This document shows positions 1-8,085 of a stretch of 64,000 bases of DNA, in pieces (the stretch's first letter is position 1; the number at the start of each line of letters is the position of its first letter). Source of the DNA: Namhaeicola litoreus (GTDB lineage: Bacteria > Bacteroidota > Bacteroidia > Flavobacteriales > Flavobacteriaceae). The position numbers and the translations under genes were made by a program. The notes below the pieces were generated by a model. It was not told the origin of the DNA, searched no databases, and saw only the letters and a program-made list of their open reading frames with translations. The DNA lies in contig NZ_JBHTMY010000002.1 of the NCBI RefSeq assembly GCF_042679565.1, positions 124,001 to 188,000 on the forward strand, read 5' to 3'.

Positions 1-744
1 ATATTTATAGCAAGACAAAAAATCCTGGGTAATAAAACTATACCATAAAAAAGCCTTATAGAGAAACAATTTCTCCTTAAAACCCATTTCTTTGAGATTG
101 TACTCCGGAATTCTACTTTCAAAAAAATCTTTTATAGTTGCATAATCCTCTTTACTTTTTGCATAGCCCTTTTTAAGCATGTAACTATACAACTGAAGCG
201 AAAGATTTGAAAGTTTACTGAGCAAAACAGAACTTTTACTCAATTTCATAGATTCTTGAATCAAATCATCAGCCCTAGAATCTAAACTTCGCGTAATGTA
301 CTGAGATTCAATTACTTTTTCTAACTCTACAATCTCATAAGCCAAGTTATTCTCAAAATTTTGGAGCGCATTTGCCTTTGCTTTTTCTAGAATTTTTAAG
401 CTCTGCCTATGTAGTCCTTTATTAAATAAAATAGTAGCAAAATCAAGTTGTTCTCTAATTTGTACTTTCACATTTTGTTGTGAAGGATTTAATCTTAAGC
501 TAATTAAAATCTGTTTGTATAAATGCGCTTTTGCATTAGACAATTGTTGTTTTTTTATTTTAGTCTTGCTAAGAATAATTTGTTCATCAAATTCTTCTAA
601 TTTATCTAAAACATCAAATAGGGCCATAAAATTCTTCTCGGCGTTAACACCCAGCCTTCCGGCATACAATTTAAATTGTCTTTTTTCTGATTTAGACAAT
701 GTTTTAACCAACCTAAAAAGGGCATCATTTTTCGTCATAGACAT
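1..744 (-). CDS. Hypothetical helical-repeat protein (partial, C-terminus beyond window)
   Basis: I do not recognise the family. An open frame of 248 codons runs from the ATG at 744-742 to the window edge with no stop, so the C-terminus is missing. The protein starts MSMTKNDALFRLVKTLSKSE and is rich in Lys, Leu and Glu, with amphipathic helices throughout and no signal peptide or membrane segment. It looks like a soluble cytoplasmic all-helical (TPR-like) protein, which is inference from composition only. A second ATG two codons downstream (738-736) is an alternative start. It is divergent from leuA, with about 150 bp between the starts. Confidence 0.7.
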   Translation of the reverse strand, partial: MSMTKNDALFRLVKTLSKSEKRQFKLYAGRLGVNAEKNFMALFDVLDKLEEFDEQIILSKTKIKKQQLSNAKAHLYKQILISLRLNPSQQNVKVQIREQLDFATILFNKGLHRQSLKILEKAKANALQNFENNLAYEIVELEKVIESQYITRSLDSRADDLIQESMKLSKSSVLLSKLSNLSLQLYSYMLKKGYAKSKEDYATIKDFFESRIPEYNLKEMGFKEKLFLYKAFLWYSFITQDFLSCYKY

Positions 745-854
745 CGTAATAAATGCTATTCAAAACCCTATTAAACAGATGTTTAATCAATTTTATAGAT
801 TTTTGAATGTAGTAAACGAATCTTCTAAAAAAATCCAAATACTTAATTCATGCT

Positions 855-862
855 TATTTTTG
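855..862 (+). promoter_or_regulatory. Candidate -7 promoter box for leuA
   Basis: TATTTTTG matches the Bacteroidota -7 consensus TAnnTTTG. It lies 30 bp before the leuA ATG, which would give a leader of about 25 nt. No convincing -33 TTG is found at the usual spacing. Its position supports the ATG at 893 over the longer upstream open frame. Confidence 0.4.
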
Positions 863-892
863 AACTTCAAAATTCATAAATTTTATTCACAA

Positions 893-2068
893 ATGAGCAA
901 AGAAAGGGTTCAAATATTTGACACTACTTTACGAGATGGAGAGCAAGTGCCTGGTTGTAAGTTAAATACAAAGCAAAAATTAACTATAGCCAAGCGTTTA
1001 GATGAACTGGGAGTGGATGTAATAGAAGCAGGTTTTCCTATTTCTAGTCCGGGTGATTTTAATTCGGTAGTAGAAATTGCCAAATTGGTTCAAAATGCAA
1101 GCGTATGCGGATTAACAAGAGCGAATAAGAAAGATATTGAGGTTGCAGCAGAATCATTGAAAATGGCTAAAAAGCCAAGAATACACACAGGAATTGGTAC
1201 ATCAGAATCACACATCAAATATAAATTCAATTCAACTCCAGAAAAAATTATTGAGAGAGCAATAGACGCCGTTCGATATGCAAAATCTTTTGTAGAAGAC
1301 ATTGAGTTTTACGCAGAAGATGCTGGTAGAACGGATAATGAGTACTTGGCCCGGGTTTGTGAGGAAGTGATTAAAGCAGGTGCAACTGTATTGAATATTC
1401 CCGATACAACGGGCTATTGTTTACCTGAAGAATACGGAGCTAAAATAAAATATTTAAAAGAAAACGTAAAAGGGATAGAAAAGGTAACTATTTCATGCCA
1501 TTGTCATAACGATCTTGGTTTAGCTACAGCTAACTCAATTGCAGGTGTCCAACACGGTGCCCGTCAAATAGAATGTACCATAAATGGTATTGGCGAAAGG
1601 GCCGGAAATACAGCCCTAGAGGAGGTGGTGATGATTTTGAAACAACATCCGTACCTGAACCTTGTCACTGGTATTGATACGACATTATTATATAGTACCA
1701 GTCAATTAGTTCAGCAAAAAATGGGAATTATCGTACAGCCCAACAAAGCTGTTGTAGGCGATAACGCTTTTGCCCACAGTTCAGGTATTCACCAAGACGG
1801 TGTGATAAAAAATCGTGAAACCTACGAAATTATGGATCCCGCAGATGTAGGGGTATCTCAATCTTCAATTGTACTTACTGCAAGAAGTGGTAGAGCTGCC
1901 TTGGCTTATCGAGCAAAAAATTTAGGCTATGAGTTGACAAAAGATGAATTAGACGTGCTTTATCCTGAATTTTTAAATTTTGCCGATTTGCACAAAGAAG
2001 TGAACGATGAAGGAATTCATCAATTAATGGAAGAATGTAAAATTAATTTTTCTAAATTGCAGTTGTAA
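893..2068 (+). CDS. leuA: 2-isopropylmalate synthase, short form
   Basis: Condenses acetyl-CoA with 2-oxoisovalerate, the first committed step of leucine synthesis, in the cytoplasm. The 391-residue protein begins with the family signature DTTLRDGEQ (residues 10-18). It carries the HCHNDLGLA metal-binding motif, NGIGERAGNTALEE and the HQDGVIKN segment. The frame stays open back to 515, but the ATG at 893 starts just before the conserved motif and follows a promoter-like box, and the longer version would overlap the divergent gene. The protein ends soon after the catalytic and linker region, so the roughly 120-residue C-terminal leucine-sensing domain of classical LeuA (about 510 residues) is absent. 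leuB follows after 14 bp; leuC and leuD are not in the window. A related Claisen-type synthase such as homocitrate or citramalate synthase is possible, but the leuB neighbour favours LeuA. Confidence 0.88.
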   Translation: MSKERVQIFDTTLRDGEQVPGCKLNTKQKLTIAKRLDELGVDVIEAGFPISSPGDFNSVVEIAKLVQNASVCGLTRANKKDIEVAAESLKMAKKPRIHTGIGTSESHIKYKFNSTPEKIIERAIDAVRYAKSFVEDIEFYAEDAGRTDNEYLARVCEEVIKAGATVLNIPDTTGYCLPEEYGAKIKYLKENVKGIEKVTISCHCHNDLGLATANSIAGVQHGARQIECTINGIGERAGNTALEEVVMILKQHPYLNLVTGIDTTLLYSTSQLVQQKMGIIVQPNKAVVGDNAFAHSSGIHQDGVIKNRETYEIMDPADVGVSQSSIVLTARSGRAALAYRAKNLGYELTKDELDVLYPEFLNFADLHKEVNDEGIHQLMEECKINFSKLQL

Positions 2069-2082
2069 ATAACTACAACAGC

Positions 2083-3198
2083 ATGAAGTTAAAAATTGCC
2101 ATCCTACCTGGTGATGGAATCGGTAAAGAGATTACAGATCAAGGAGTTAAAGTTTTGGAAGCCATTGCTACAAAATTTAAACACGATATTACTTTTTCCT
2201 ATGCAGACGTTGGCGCAACCGCTATAGAAAAAACCGGTAGCCCTTTACCCGATGAAAGTCTTGAAATTTGCAAAAAAGCAGATGCCGTTTTGTTTGGTGC
2301 TATTGGTGATCCTAAATACGACAATAACCCAGATGCCAAAATAAGGCCTGAACAAGGTCTTTTAAAACTTAGAAAAGGTCTTGGTTTATACGCCAATATA
2401 AGACCTATTAAAGTTTATGATGATTTAACCTACAAATCTCCGCTCAAAGAAAAAGTGATCAAAAACACTGATTTTGTTGTGCTTAGAGAGCTTTCAGGAG
2501 GCATGTATTACGGTGAAAATAAAGTGAGTGAAGATGGTTTATCTGCGTCTGATGAATGTATTTATAATGCCAAAGAAATTGACAGAGTGGCTCATTTGGC
2601 ATTCTCGATGGCGAAACAACGTAAAAAGAAACTTACCTTAATAGACAAAGCAAATATGTTCGAAACTTCCAGACTATGGAGGAGACGAATCATGTTGATC
2701 GCTAAAGAATATCCGGAAGTAACGCTGAATTATATGTTTGTCGATAATGCTTCGATGCAAATGATTTTAAACCCTAGACAATTTGATGTTATATTGACCG
2801 AAAATTTATTTGGTGATATTTTATCTGAAGAAGCCAGTGCAATCGCTGGTTCAATAGGCCTTTCTGCTTCGGCTTCGATAGGTGAGAAAATGGTTCTTTT
2901 TGAACCCATTCATGGGGCTTATGTTAAAGCAAAAGGAAAAAATATTGCTAATCCACTTGCAACAATTCTTTCTGTGGCCATGTTGTTGGAACACTTTGAA
3001 TTATTTGAAGAAGCTGACGCCTTAAAAACTGCAGTAAACAAATCCATCGAATTACAGATTACCACACCAGATTTGAATACTTCCCAAAAATTCTCAACCT
3101 CTGATGTAGGTACTTTTATCAGTGAATTTATTCTCGACAAAAAAAACGTTTTTACCCATATTGAAAATATGAATTTAGGGCAATCTACGATTATTTAA
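2083..3198 (+). CDS. leuB: 3-isopropylmalate dehydrogenase
   Basis: NAD-dependent oxidative decarboxylase that converts 3-isopropylmalate to 2-oxoisocaproate, the third leucine-pathway step. The 371-residue protein has the family N-terminus LPGDGIGKEI, the FGAIGDPKYD segment, the substrate-binding LRELSGGMYYGE region, the ENLFGDILSEEAS metal/NAD region and FEPIHG near the cofactor site. Its length fits the LeuB family (about 350-370 residues). It starts 14 bp after leuA and is probably co-transcribed with it. The distinction from tartrate or isocitrate dehydrogenases rests on the LeuB-type motifs and the leuA neighbour. Confidence 0.95.
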   Translation: MKLKIAILPGDGIGKEITDQGVKVLEAIATKFKHDITFSYADVGATAIEKTGSPLPDESLEICKKADAVLFGAIGDPKYDNNPDAKIRPEQGLLKLRKGLGLYANIRPIKVYDDLTYKSPLKEKVIKNTDFVVLRELSGGMYYGENKVSEDGLSASDECIYNAKEIDRVAHLAFSMAKQRKKKLTLIDKANMFETSRLWRRRIMLIAKEYPEVTLNYMFVDNASMQMILNPRQFDVILTENLFGDILSEEASAIAGSIGLSASASIGEKMVLFEPIHGAYVKAKGKNIANPLATILSVAMLLEHFELFEEADALKTAVNKSIELQITTPDLNTSQKFSTSDVGTFISEFILDKKNVFTHIENMNLGQSTII

Positions 3199-3218
3199 TC
3201 CTCAAAAAAATCTAAAAT

Positions 3219-3941
3219 TTGACAACAGTAAGCCAAGCCATTGAGTTCAGACGGTCAGTTAGAAAATACGACCCGAATAACCCGATTGATGGCGAATTGG
3301 TAAAAAGTTGTTTAAAAAAAGCCCGTCTGGCACCAAATAGCAGTAACTTACAATTATACGAATTTTACCATATCACCTCAGAAAACAAGTTGCGAGAAAT
3401 ATCAAAAGCATGCTTTGATCAGCCGGCGGCTAAAACCGCGCAGCAACTTGTTGTTTTTGTCACCAGAAAAGATTTATGGCATAAAAGAAGTAAAGCAAAT
3501 TTAGAATTTTTAAAATCTCAATTTAATAAATCCAAAGAAGCTTCTTCCAAAACTGAAAAATTTGCATTGAAATACTATACCTCCGTGATGCCACTCACCT
3601 ATTTTGTTTTTTTGGGATTATTAGGATGGTTAAAGTTTATTGTCTTTTGGATTGTGGGATGGATTCGTCCGGTTTACCGTCAGAATAGAAATAGTGATAT
3701 GCGCGCCGTTGTGCATAAAAGTGCGGCACTAGCGGCTCAAACATTTATGTTATCGATGGCAGAAATAGGATACGATACTTGTCCGATGGAAGGACATGAT
3801 TCGCTTAGAATTAAAAGAATACTCAAATTACCTATAAGTGCAGAAATAAATATGGTTGTTTCATGTGGAATTAGACTTCAAGAAGGAGTTTATGGTAAAA
3901 GATTTAGAATTCCTTTTGAGCAGGTCTATTACAGGATTTAG
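3219..3941 (+). CDS. Nitroreductase-family protein with a hydrophobic insert
   Basis: FMN-dependent nitroreductase-fold protein; the substrate is unknown. The FMN phosphate-binding motif RRSVRKY is at residues 11-17 and the C-terminal half (GYDTCPMEGHD) is family-like. The start is a TTG at 3219: an in-frame TAA lies two codons upstream, and the conserved motif is so close to the N-terminus that no later start is possible. Residues about 123-149 form a long hydrophobic stretch rich in Leu, Phe and Trp, unlike the soluble textbook enzymes. This suggests membrane association or a hydrophobic dimer or quinone site (inference). It follows leuB by 20 bp and may share its transcript. Confidence 0.8.
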   Translation: MTTVSQAIEFRRSVRKYDPNNPIDGELVKSCLKKARLAPNSSNLQLYEFYHITSENKLREISKACFDQPAAKTAQQLVVFVTRKDLWHKRSKANLEFLKSQFNKSKEASSKTEKFALKYYTSVMPLTYFVFLGLLGWLKFIVFWIVGWIRPVYRQNRNSDMRAVVHKSAALAAQTFMLSMAEIGYDTCPMEGHDSLRIKRILKLPISAEINMVVSCGIRLQEGVYGKRFRIPFEQVYYRI

Positions 3942-4045
3942 TTGAAATAGGTTTTTTTTGATCCTTTTCTGAACTTTTTATGATTTATAAATTCTTTGAA
4001 AGATTGAAATAAAAAACCGACTGAATTATTTAAAACCAAAGCCTT

Positions 4046-4840
4046 ATGTTACTTGATAAAAAAAATATTATTGAGGAAATCAGAAATCATAAAATCAATC
4101 ATAAACTTGATTTTAGGTTAAAAACACATACTGAATCTTTTACTGAAGAACTATTTCATGTACTTTTTGATGCAAACGTTTCGGTTTCAGACCATCTGGA
4201 TCAACTCGAAATTCGTTTTGATGAAATTAAAAAGATAGCCCACAAACATTATGATTTTGATTGTAGTAATATTTGGCAAAATTTTTTAAAAGGTTTGCCG
4301 GAAATACTTAGATTATTAAATCAAGATGCACATTGTATCTGTAAAAATGATCCTGCAGCCAACAATGTAGAAGAAGTTTTTATGGGATATCCCGGTTTTT
4401 TTGCCATTGCGGTTTACAGGCTTAGTAACTTACTTTTCACATTGCAAATGCCCGTAGTACCTAGACTGATGAGTGAATATGCCCACGGCAAAACAGGTAT
4501 TGATATTCACCCCGGGGCAACAATTGGAAGTCCTTTTTTTATAGATCATGGAACAGGTGTGGTTATTGGACAAACCAGTATCATAAAAAATCAGGTGAAA
4601 ATTTATCAAGGTGTCACCTTAGGTGCTTTGCAAGTAAGTAAGGACATGAAAGATGTTAAAAGACATCCCACTGTTGAAAATAACGTAACAATTTATGCGA
4701 ATGCCACTATTCTGGGCGGAGAAACAATTGTAGGTGAAAATACCATTATTGGTGGTAACGTTTGGCTTACCCATTCTGTCCCCGAGAATTCGATTGTTTA
4801 TCATGAGTCTGAAGTGAAACTGAAAGCTAAAAAAAATTAA
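4046..4840 (+). CDS. cysE: Serine O-acetyltransferase
   Basis: Transfers acetyl from acetyl-CoA to L-serine, giving O-acetylserine for cysteine synthesis. The 264-residue protein has a helical N-terminal domain (about 1-140) followed by hexapeptide repeats of a left-handed beta helix. Those repeats include GIDIHPGATIG (His155) and FIDHGTGVVIG (His168), with the pattern of the CysE/EpsC active site. The C-terminal tail is short. cysM starts 3 bp after its stop, so the two are almost certainly translated from one mRNA, matching their consecutive reactions. The symbol epsC is also used for this subfamily. Confidence 0.9.
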   Translation: MLLDKKNIIEEIRNHKINHKLDFRLKTHTESFTEELFHVLFDANVSVSDHLDQLEIRFDEIKKIAHKHYDFDCSNIWQNFLKGLPEILRLLNQDAHCICKNDPAANNVEEVFMGYPGFFAIAVYRLSNLLFTLQMPVVPRLMSEYAHGKTGIDIHPGATIGSPFFIDHGTGVVIGQTSIIKNQVKIYQGVTLGALQVSKDMKDVKRHPTVENNVTIYANATILGGETIVGENTIIGGNVWLTHSVPENSIVYHESEVKLKAKKN

Positions 4841-4843
4841 AAA

Positions 4844-5731
4844 ATGTATGCAAAAAGTATTGTTGATTTAATAGGAAACACACCCCTTGTTAAAGCAAAT
4901 CACCTCATTTCGAATAAAAACATTACTCTTCTGTTGAAATTAGAAGGCAATAACCCTGGAGGTAGTGTAAAAGACAGAGCGGCATATAACATGATTAAAT
5001 CTGCTTTAGATAGAGGAGAAATTAACAAAACATCAAAACTTATTGAGGCTACAAGTGGAAATACTGGAATCGCATTAGCGATGTGCGCAAAGCTTTTCGG
5101 ACTCAATATTTCACTCGTGATGCCTGAAAATTCTACCGTAGAGAGAGTACAAACCATGGAGGCCTATGGTGCAAAAGTAATTCTCACTCCGGCAGATGAT
5201 GGAATTGAAGGTTCACGCGATTTTGCCGAAAAAAAAGTGTCTGAAGAAGGATATTTTATGTTGGATCAGTTTGGTAATCACGATAATTGGAAAGCACACT
5301 ATAAAACTACCGGACCAGAAATTTGGCGAGATACAGAAGGCTTGGTAACACATTTTGTCTCGGCAATGGGCACAACAGGTACAATTATGGGAACCTCAAC
5401 TTTTTTAAAAGAGAAAAACCCTGCCATTCAAATTGTTGGTGCACAGCCTGCTGATAATGCAAAAATTCCTGGCATCAGAAAATGGCCAAAGGCTTATTTG
5501 CCGAAAATATTTGATATAAAGAAAGTAGATCAAATCATTGAGGTTACAGAACAGGAAGCAAGAAATATGACGAAAAGATTAGCAAAAGAGGAAGGAGTTT
5601 TTGCAGGTATGAGTAGTGGAGGATCAGTAGCAACAGCGGTAAAATTATCCGAAACAATGGAAAGAGGAATCATTGTTGCCATTGTCTGCGATCGCGGCGA
5701 CAGATACTTATCATCTGATTTGTTTTCTTAG
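4844..5731 (+). CDS. cysM: Cysteine synthase B (O-acetylserine sulfhydrylase)
   Basis: PLP enzyme that makes cysteine from O-acetylserine and sulfide (CysM types also accept thiosulfate). The 295-residue protein has the PLP lysine in GSVKDRAA (Lys43), the substrate loop TSGNTG (70-75), the GTTGTIMG phosphate-binding loop and the C-terminal CDRGDRYLSSDLF ending typical of CysM rather than CysK. It is directly downstream of cysE with 3 bp between them. Assignment to CysM over CysK rests on overall length and that C-terminal signature. Confidence 0.9.
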   Translation: MYAKSIVDLIGNTPLVKANHLISNKNITLLLKLEGNNPGGSVKDRAAYNMIKSALDRGEINKTSKLIEATSGNTGIALAMCAKLFGLNISLVMPENSTVERVQTMEAYGAKVILTPADDGIEGSRDFAEKKVSEEGYFMLDQFGNHDNWKAHYKTTGPEIWRDTEGLVTHFVSAMGTTGTIMGTSTFLKEKNPAIQIVGAQPADNAKIPGIRKWPKAYLPKIFDIKKVDQIIEVTEQEARNMTKRLAKEEGVFAGMSSGGSVATAVKLSETMERGIIVAIVCDRGDRYLSSDLFS

Positions 5732-5810
5732 ACTCTTTCTAAAAACTTGATTTTAATCTAAATATGGAATATCTTTTCCGTTCTTTAAATCAATCGAACA
5801 GCTTATTTCA

Positions 5811-6527
5811 ATGAAAAAAAAATTGAGATCAATTCTAAACGATCAAGCAACGAAAAAAGGCAGAAGATTTGATCTGTTTATACAAGCAATGATCTTAATT
5901 TCTCTGCTGGCTTATGCAATAGAAACCCTGCCTAACTTAAGCCCTGCTACTATAAAAGTACTTCATTTTATAGAAATAGTCTGTTTGGTGATTTTTACCA
6001 TCGAATATATTTTACGCATTATTGTTGCTAAAAAACCGTGGAAATATATTTTTAGTTTTTATGGTATTATTGATCTTTTAGCTATTTTACCCTTTTATTT
6101 TCAAGGTTCATTAGACCTGAGATCTGTTCGGGCTTTTAGAATTTTTAGAGTGTTTAGAGCCTTTAAATTGATTCGATATAATAAGGCTTTAAATAGAATT
6201 CACGTGGCAGCGAGTTTGGTAAAAGAGGAAATCGTATTATTTTTTATCGTGTCTTCTATTTTCATGTATATATCCTCTGCTGGCATTTACTTTTTTGAAC
6301 ATGAGGCTCAACCAGAGGTTTTTACTTCGATATTTCACAGTGCATGGTGGTCGGTTGTCACCCTTACAACTGTTGGCTATGGAGATGCATATCCCGTTAC
6401 GGTTGGCGGCAAAATTTTTACATTTTTTATACTATTAATTGGGGTAGGCATAGTTACCATTCCAGCTGGTTTGGTAGCATCTGCTTTGCATAAGGCCAGA
6501 GAAATTGAAGACGACAAAAAAAAGTGA
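5811..6527 (+). CDS. Voltage-gated potassium channel (6-TM, Kv type)
   Basis: Inner-membrane K+ channel of 238 residues. Six hydrophobic segments can be placed. S4 (about 104-122) carries an Arg or Lys at every third position (104, 107, 110, 113, 116, 119, 122), the voltage-sensor pattern. The selectivity filter TTVGYGD is at 186-192, followed by the S6 inner helix. No RCK or cyclic-nucleotide domain is present, so the protein is a minimal sensor-plus-pore channel. It stops with TGA, showing that TGA is a working stop codon here. It stands alone before a palindromic terminator. Confidence 0.92.
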   Translation: MKKKLRSILNDQATKKGRRFDLFIQAMILISLLAYAIETLPNLSPATIKVLHFIEIVCLVIFTIEYILRIIVAKKPWKYIFSFYGIIDLLAILPFYFQGSLDLRSVRAFRIFRVFRAFKLIRYNKALNRIHVAASLVKEEIVLFFIVSSIFMYISSAGIYFFEHEAQPEVFTSIFHSAWWSVVTLTTVGYGDAYPVTVGGKIFTFFILLIGVGIVTIPAGLVASALHKAREIEDDKKK

Positions 6528-6540
6528 GTCGAGTCTATTT

Positions 6541-6580
6541 AAACAAAAAGACAACTGTAATTACAGTTGTCTTTTTGTTT
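6541..6580. terminator. Bidirectional terminator, perfect 40-bp palindrome
   Basis: Two perfectly complementary 20-base arms meet at 6560/6561. The outer parts are A-rich on the left and T-rich on the right, so the same hairpin plus U-tract works in both directions. It sits between the convergent channel gene (+) and the lipoprotein gene (-). Confidence 0.85.
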
Positions 6581-6597
6581 AATTTTCTATGAATAAT

Positions 6598-7293
6598 TTA
6601 TTCTTTAACTGAAGAAGCTTCTTCAACGATTAAAGGATATATATAACCTGCTCCAAAATCCTTATCGAGCGTTACTTTACCTGTCATGGTTACCACATCA
6701 CCAACAGTTAAGGATTCTTGAGTTGTAAAAGTTAGGTCCGATTTTCCATCGAAAGATGTGCCATCTTTAAGATGAACCCAATTTTTATCCATGATCTGAT
6801 CATTTATTTTTACAATTTTACCCTTAACAAGTACAGTTTTACCTTTATAATTTTCTTTATTTTCATACAATTCTGCAATCGTAATTCCGCCTTTTGCCTT
6901 TTCAACTGAAATATTTTCTTGTTCTTCTTTCGACAAACGACTTTTTTTAGTTTCCGAATTTGAACTTTGATCTTGTTGAGCCCCTGTATCTGCGAAGTAA
7001 ATCTCATCAAATACCCTATTCAAATCCTTACTTTCAAAATTTGTCATCAAAACCGCATTTGAATAACTAAAATCATCACCCGGTTTCAAATCAGTACTAT
7101 TAATTGCCATCCAATAGTTCCTGTTTCCTTCTTCTACTTGCAAATAAGTATAATCTCCGGTTTGTTTTACCTCTTTTACTTTAACATGATGAGTGACTGG
7201 TTGGTTGGTTTTTACTGGCGCATACTCTTGGTTTTGCTTTTTGCAACTTGTCAATAAGGCCAATACCACTAAAATTTGAATTATATTTCTCAT
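6598..7293 (-). CDS. Exported lipoprotein with OB-fold-like C-terminal domain
   Basis: Function unknown. From the ATG at 7293 the protein has 231 residues and a lipoprotein signal ending in the lipobox LLTSC, with Cys17 as the lipidation site. The frame is open further upstream, but that extension would bury the signal peptide. A GGAGG and a -7 box directly precede this ATG. A polar Ser/Lys/Glu-rich linker near the middle is followed by a region (GKTVLVKGKIVK... WVHLKDG... VVTMTGKV) resembling small OB-fold domains found in periplasmic nucleic-acid- or ligand-binding proteins; this is inference. It lies downstream of the Xre regulator gene. Confidence 0.75.
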   Translation of the reverse strand: MRNIIQILVVLALLTSCKKQNQEYAPVKTNQPVTHHVKVKEVKQTGDYTYLQVEEGNRNYWMAINSTDLKPGDDFSYSNAVLMTNFESKDLNRVFDEIYFADTGAQQDQSSNSETKKSRLSKEEQENISVEKAKGGITIAELYENKENYKGKTVLVKGKIVKINDQIMDKNWVHLKDGTSFDGKSDLTFTTQESLTVGDVVTMTGKVTLDKDFGAGYIYPLIVEEASSVKE

Positions 7294-7312
7294 TAGATTA
7301 ATTTTTATCCTC

Positions 7313-7320
7313 CAAAGGTA
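7313..7320 (-). promoter_or_regulatory. Candidate -7 promoter box for the lipoprotein gene
   Basis: On the minus strand this reads TACCTTTG, an exact match to TAnnTTTG, 20 bp before the ATG at 7293. The predicted leader is very short and contains GGAGG. No clear -33 element is visible. Confidence 0.4.
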
Positions 7321-7366
7321 AATGAATATGACATGATTTAATATGATATTTGTCAAGCGAAATTTG

Positions 7367-7567
7367 TTAATCGTTTCCTTCCAATTCAAAAATATCATTC
7401 ACACTTTTATTAAAAACTTTCGACAGTTTCAATGCTAAAATCGTTGAAGGCACGTATCTATTCTTCTCTATAGAATTGATGGTTTGCCGAGAAACCCCAA
7501 TTTTTTCGGCCAAATCTTCTTGAGTAATATCTAAAATTGCCCTTTCAACCTTTATTTTATTGATCAT
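7367..7567 (-). CDS. Xre-family helix-turn-helix regulator
   Basis: A 66-residue DNA-binding protein that is essentially one HTH_3 domain: ITQEDLAEKIGVSRQTINSIEKNRYVPS is the classical helix-turn-helix, followed by helices 4-5. It belongs to the small Xre-type regulators usually paired with a membrane protein. The ATG at 7567 overlaps the TGA of the upstream membrane-protein gene by 4 nt (ATGA), so translation is coupled. The operon promoter lies within an inverted repeat (8006-8046), a plausible autoregulatory operator. Confidence 0.9.
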   Translation of the reverse strand: MINKIKVERAILDITQEDLAEKIGVSRQTINSIEKNRYVPSTILALKLSKVFNKSVNDIFELEGND

Positions 7568-8004
7568 CTGGTTCTTCTTAAAGTATAATAAAAGCCGAGT
7601 TGTATAAACAACATGAACCAAATAATGACAAAAGAAGAAAGCTCTTTAAAATCTGCAGCTTCCCGTTTAACAAATAAGGCTACTACATAATTTATGTAAG
7701 GCTGTAAAATGGCGTATACTACACCAAAAATAAACGCCATTACATAAGATCTAGCTCGCAGTTGCATGGTGTATTCATCTTCATTTTTTTCCATCGAAAT
7801 AGAAATCAAAAGTAAAGAAACGAGTAAGGCACTTTTTGAAATATTATTCATCAAAACTGATGAATAATCTGTAAAAGTTAATATGGCTAATGAAATGAGT
7901 GAAATAATCAACAAAACGAATCCAAATTTTTTATAGTGATACGGTAAAAATTTGATTTTTTGCAATTGCTCTCTTTCGCATTCTAAAATTTTTTGAACAT
8001 TCAT
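7564..8004 (-). CDS. Four-TM membrane protein paired with Xre regulator
   Basis: A 146-residue integral membrane protein with four hydrophobic segments (roughly residues 27-45, 56-72, 87-106 and 122-140). The N-terminus is charged and predicted to lie in the cytoplasm. I see no catalytic motif and no named family. It is translationally coupled to the Xre regulator gene through a 4-nt overlap. Such pairs are common, and the membrane partner often senses or sequesters, but the role here is unknown. Confidence 0.8.
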   Translation of the reverse strand: MNVQKILECEREQLQKIKFLPYHYKKFGFVLLIISLISLAILTFTDYSSVLMNNISKSALLVSLLLISISMEKNEDEYTMQLRARSYVMAFIFGVVYAILQPYINYVVALFVKREAADFKELSSFVIIWFMLFIQLGFYYTLRRTR

Positions 8005-8005
8005 G

Positions 8006-8046
8006 ATGTAAAGTTTTTTATACTTAATGACAAATATACTTTACAT
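8006..8046. promoter_or_regulatory. 9-bp inverted repeat flanking the -7 box (candidate operator)
   Basis: ATGTAAAGT at 8006-8014 is repeated as its exact reverse complement ACTTTACAT at 8038-8046, with 23 bp between. The -7 box of the membrane-protein/Xre operon (8031-8038) touches the right arm. A dimeric HTH repressor bound here would cover the promoter and the start region. Assignment to the encoded Xre protein is inference. Confidence 0.45.
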
Positions 8047-8061
8047 TTTTGACAAAACAAA
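8031..8061 (-). promoter_or_regulatory. Promoter of the membrane-protein/Xre operon
   Basis: On the minus strand, TTTG (8061-8058), a 19-bp spacer and TATATTTG (8038-8031) match the Bacteroidota -33/-7 arrangement. The predicted transcript starts about 20 nt before the ATG at 8004. Confidence 0.6.
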
Positions 8062-8085
8062 ATTTTAGTAAAATACTAATCAAGA

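Noticed and set aside
515..892. N-terminal extension of leuA in the same open frame
   Set aside because: It overlaps the divergent partial gene, has no LeuA-like sequence and lies upstream of a likely promoter box; the ATG at 893 is the natural start.
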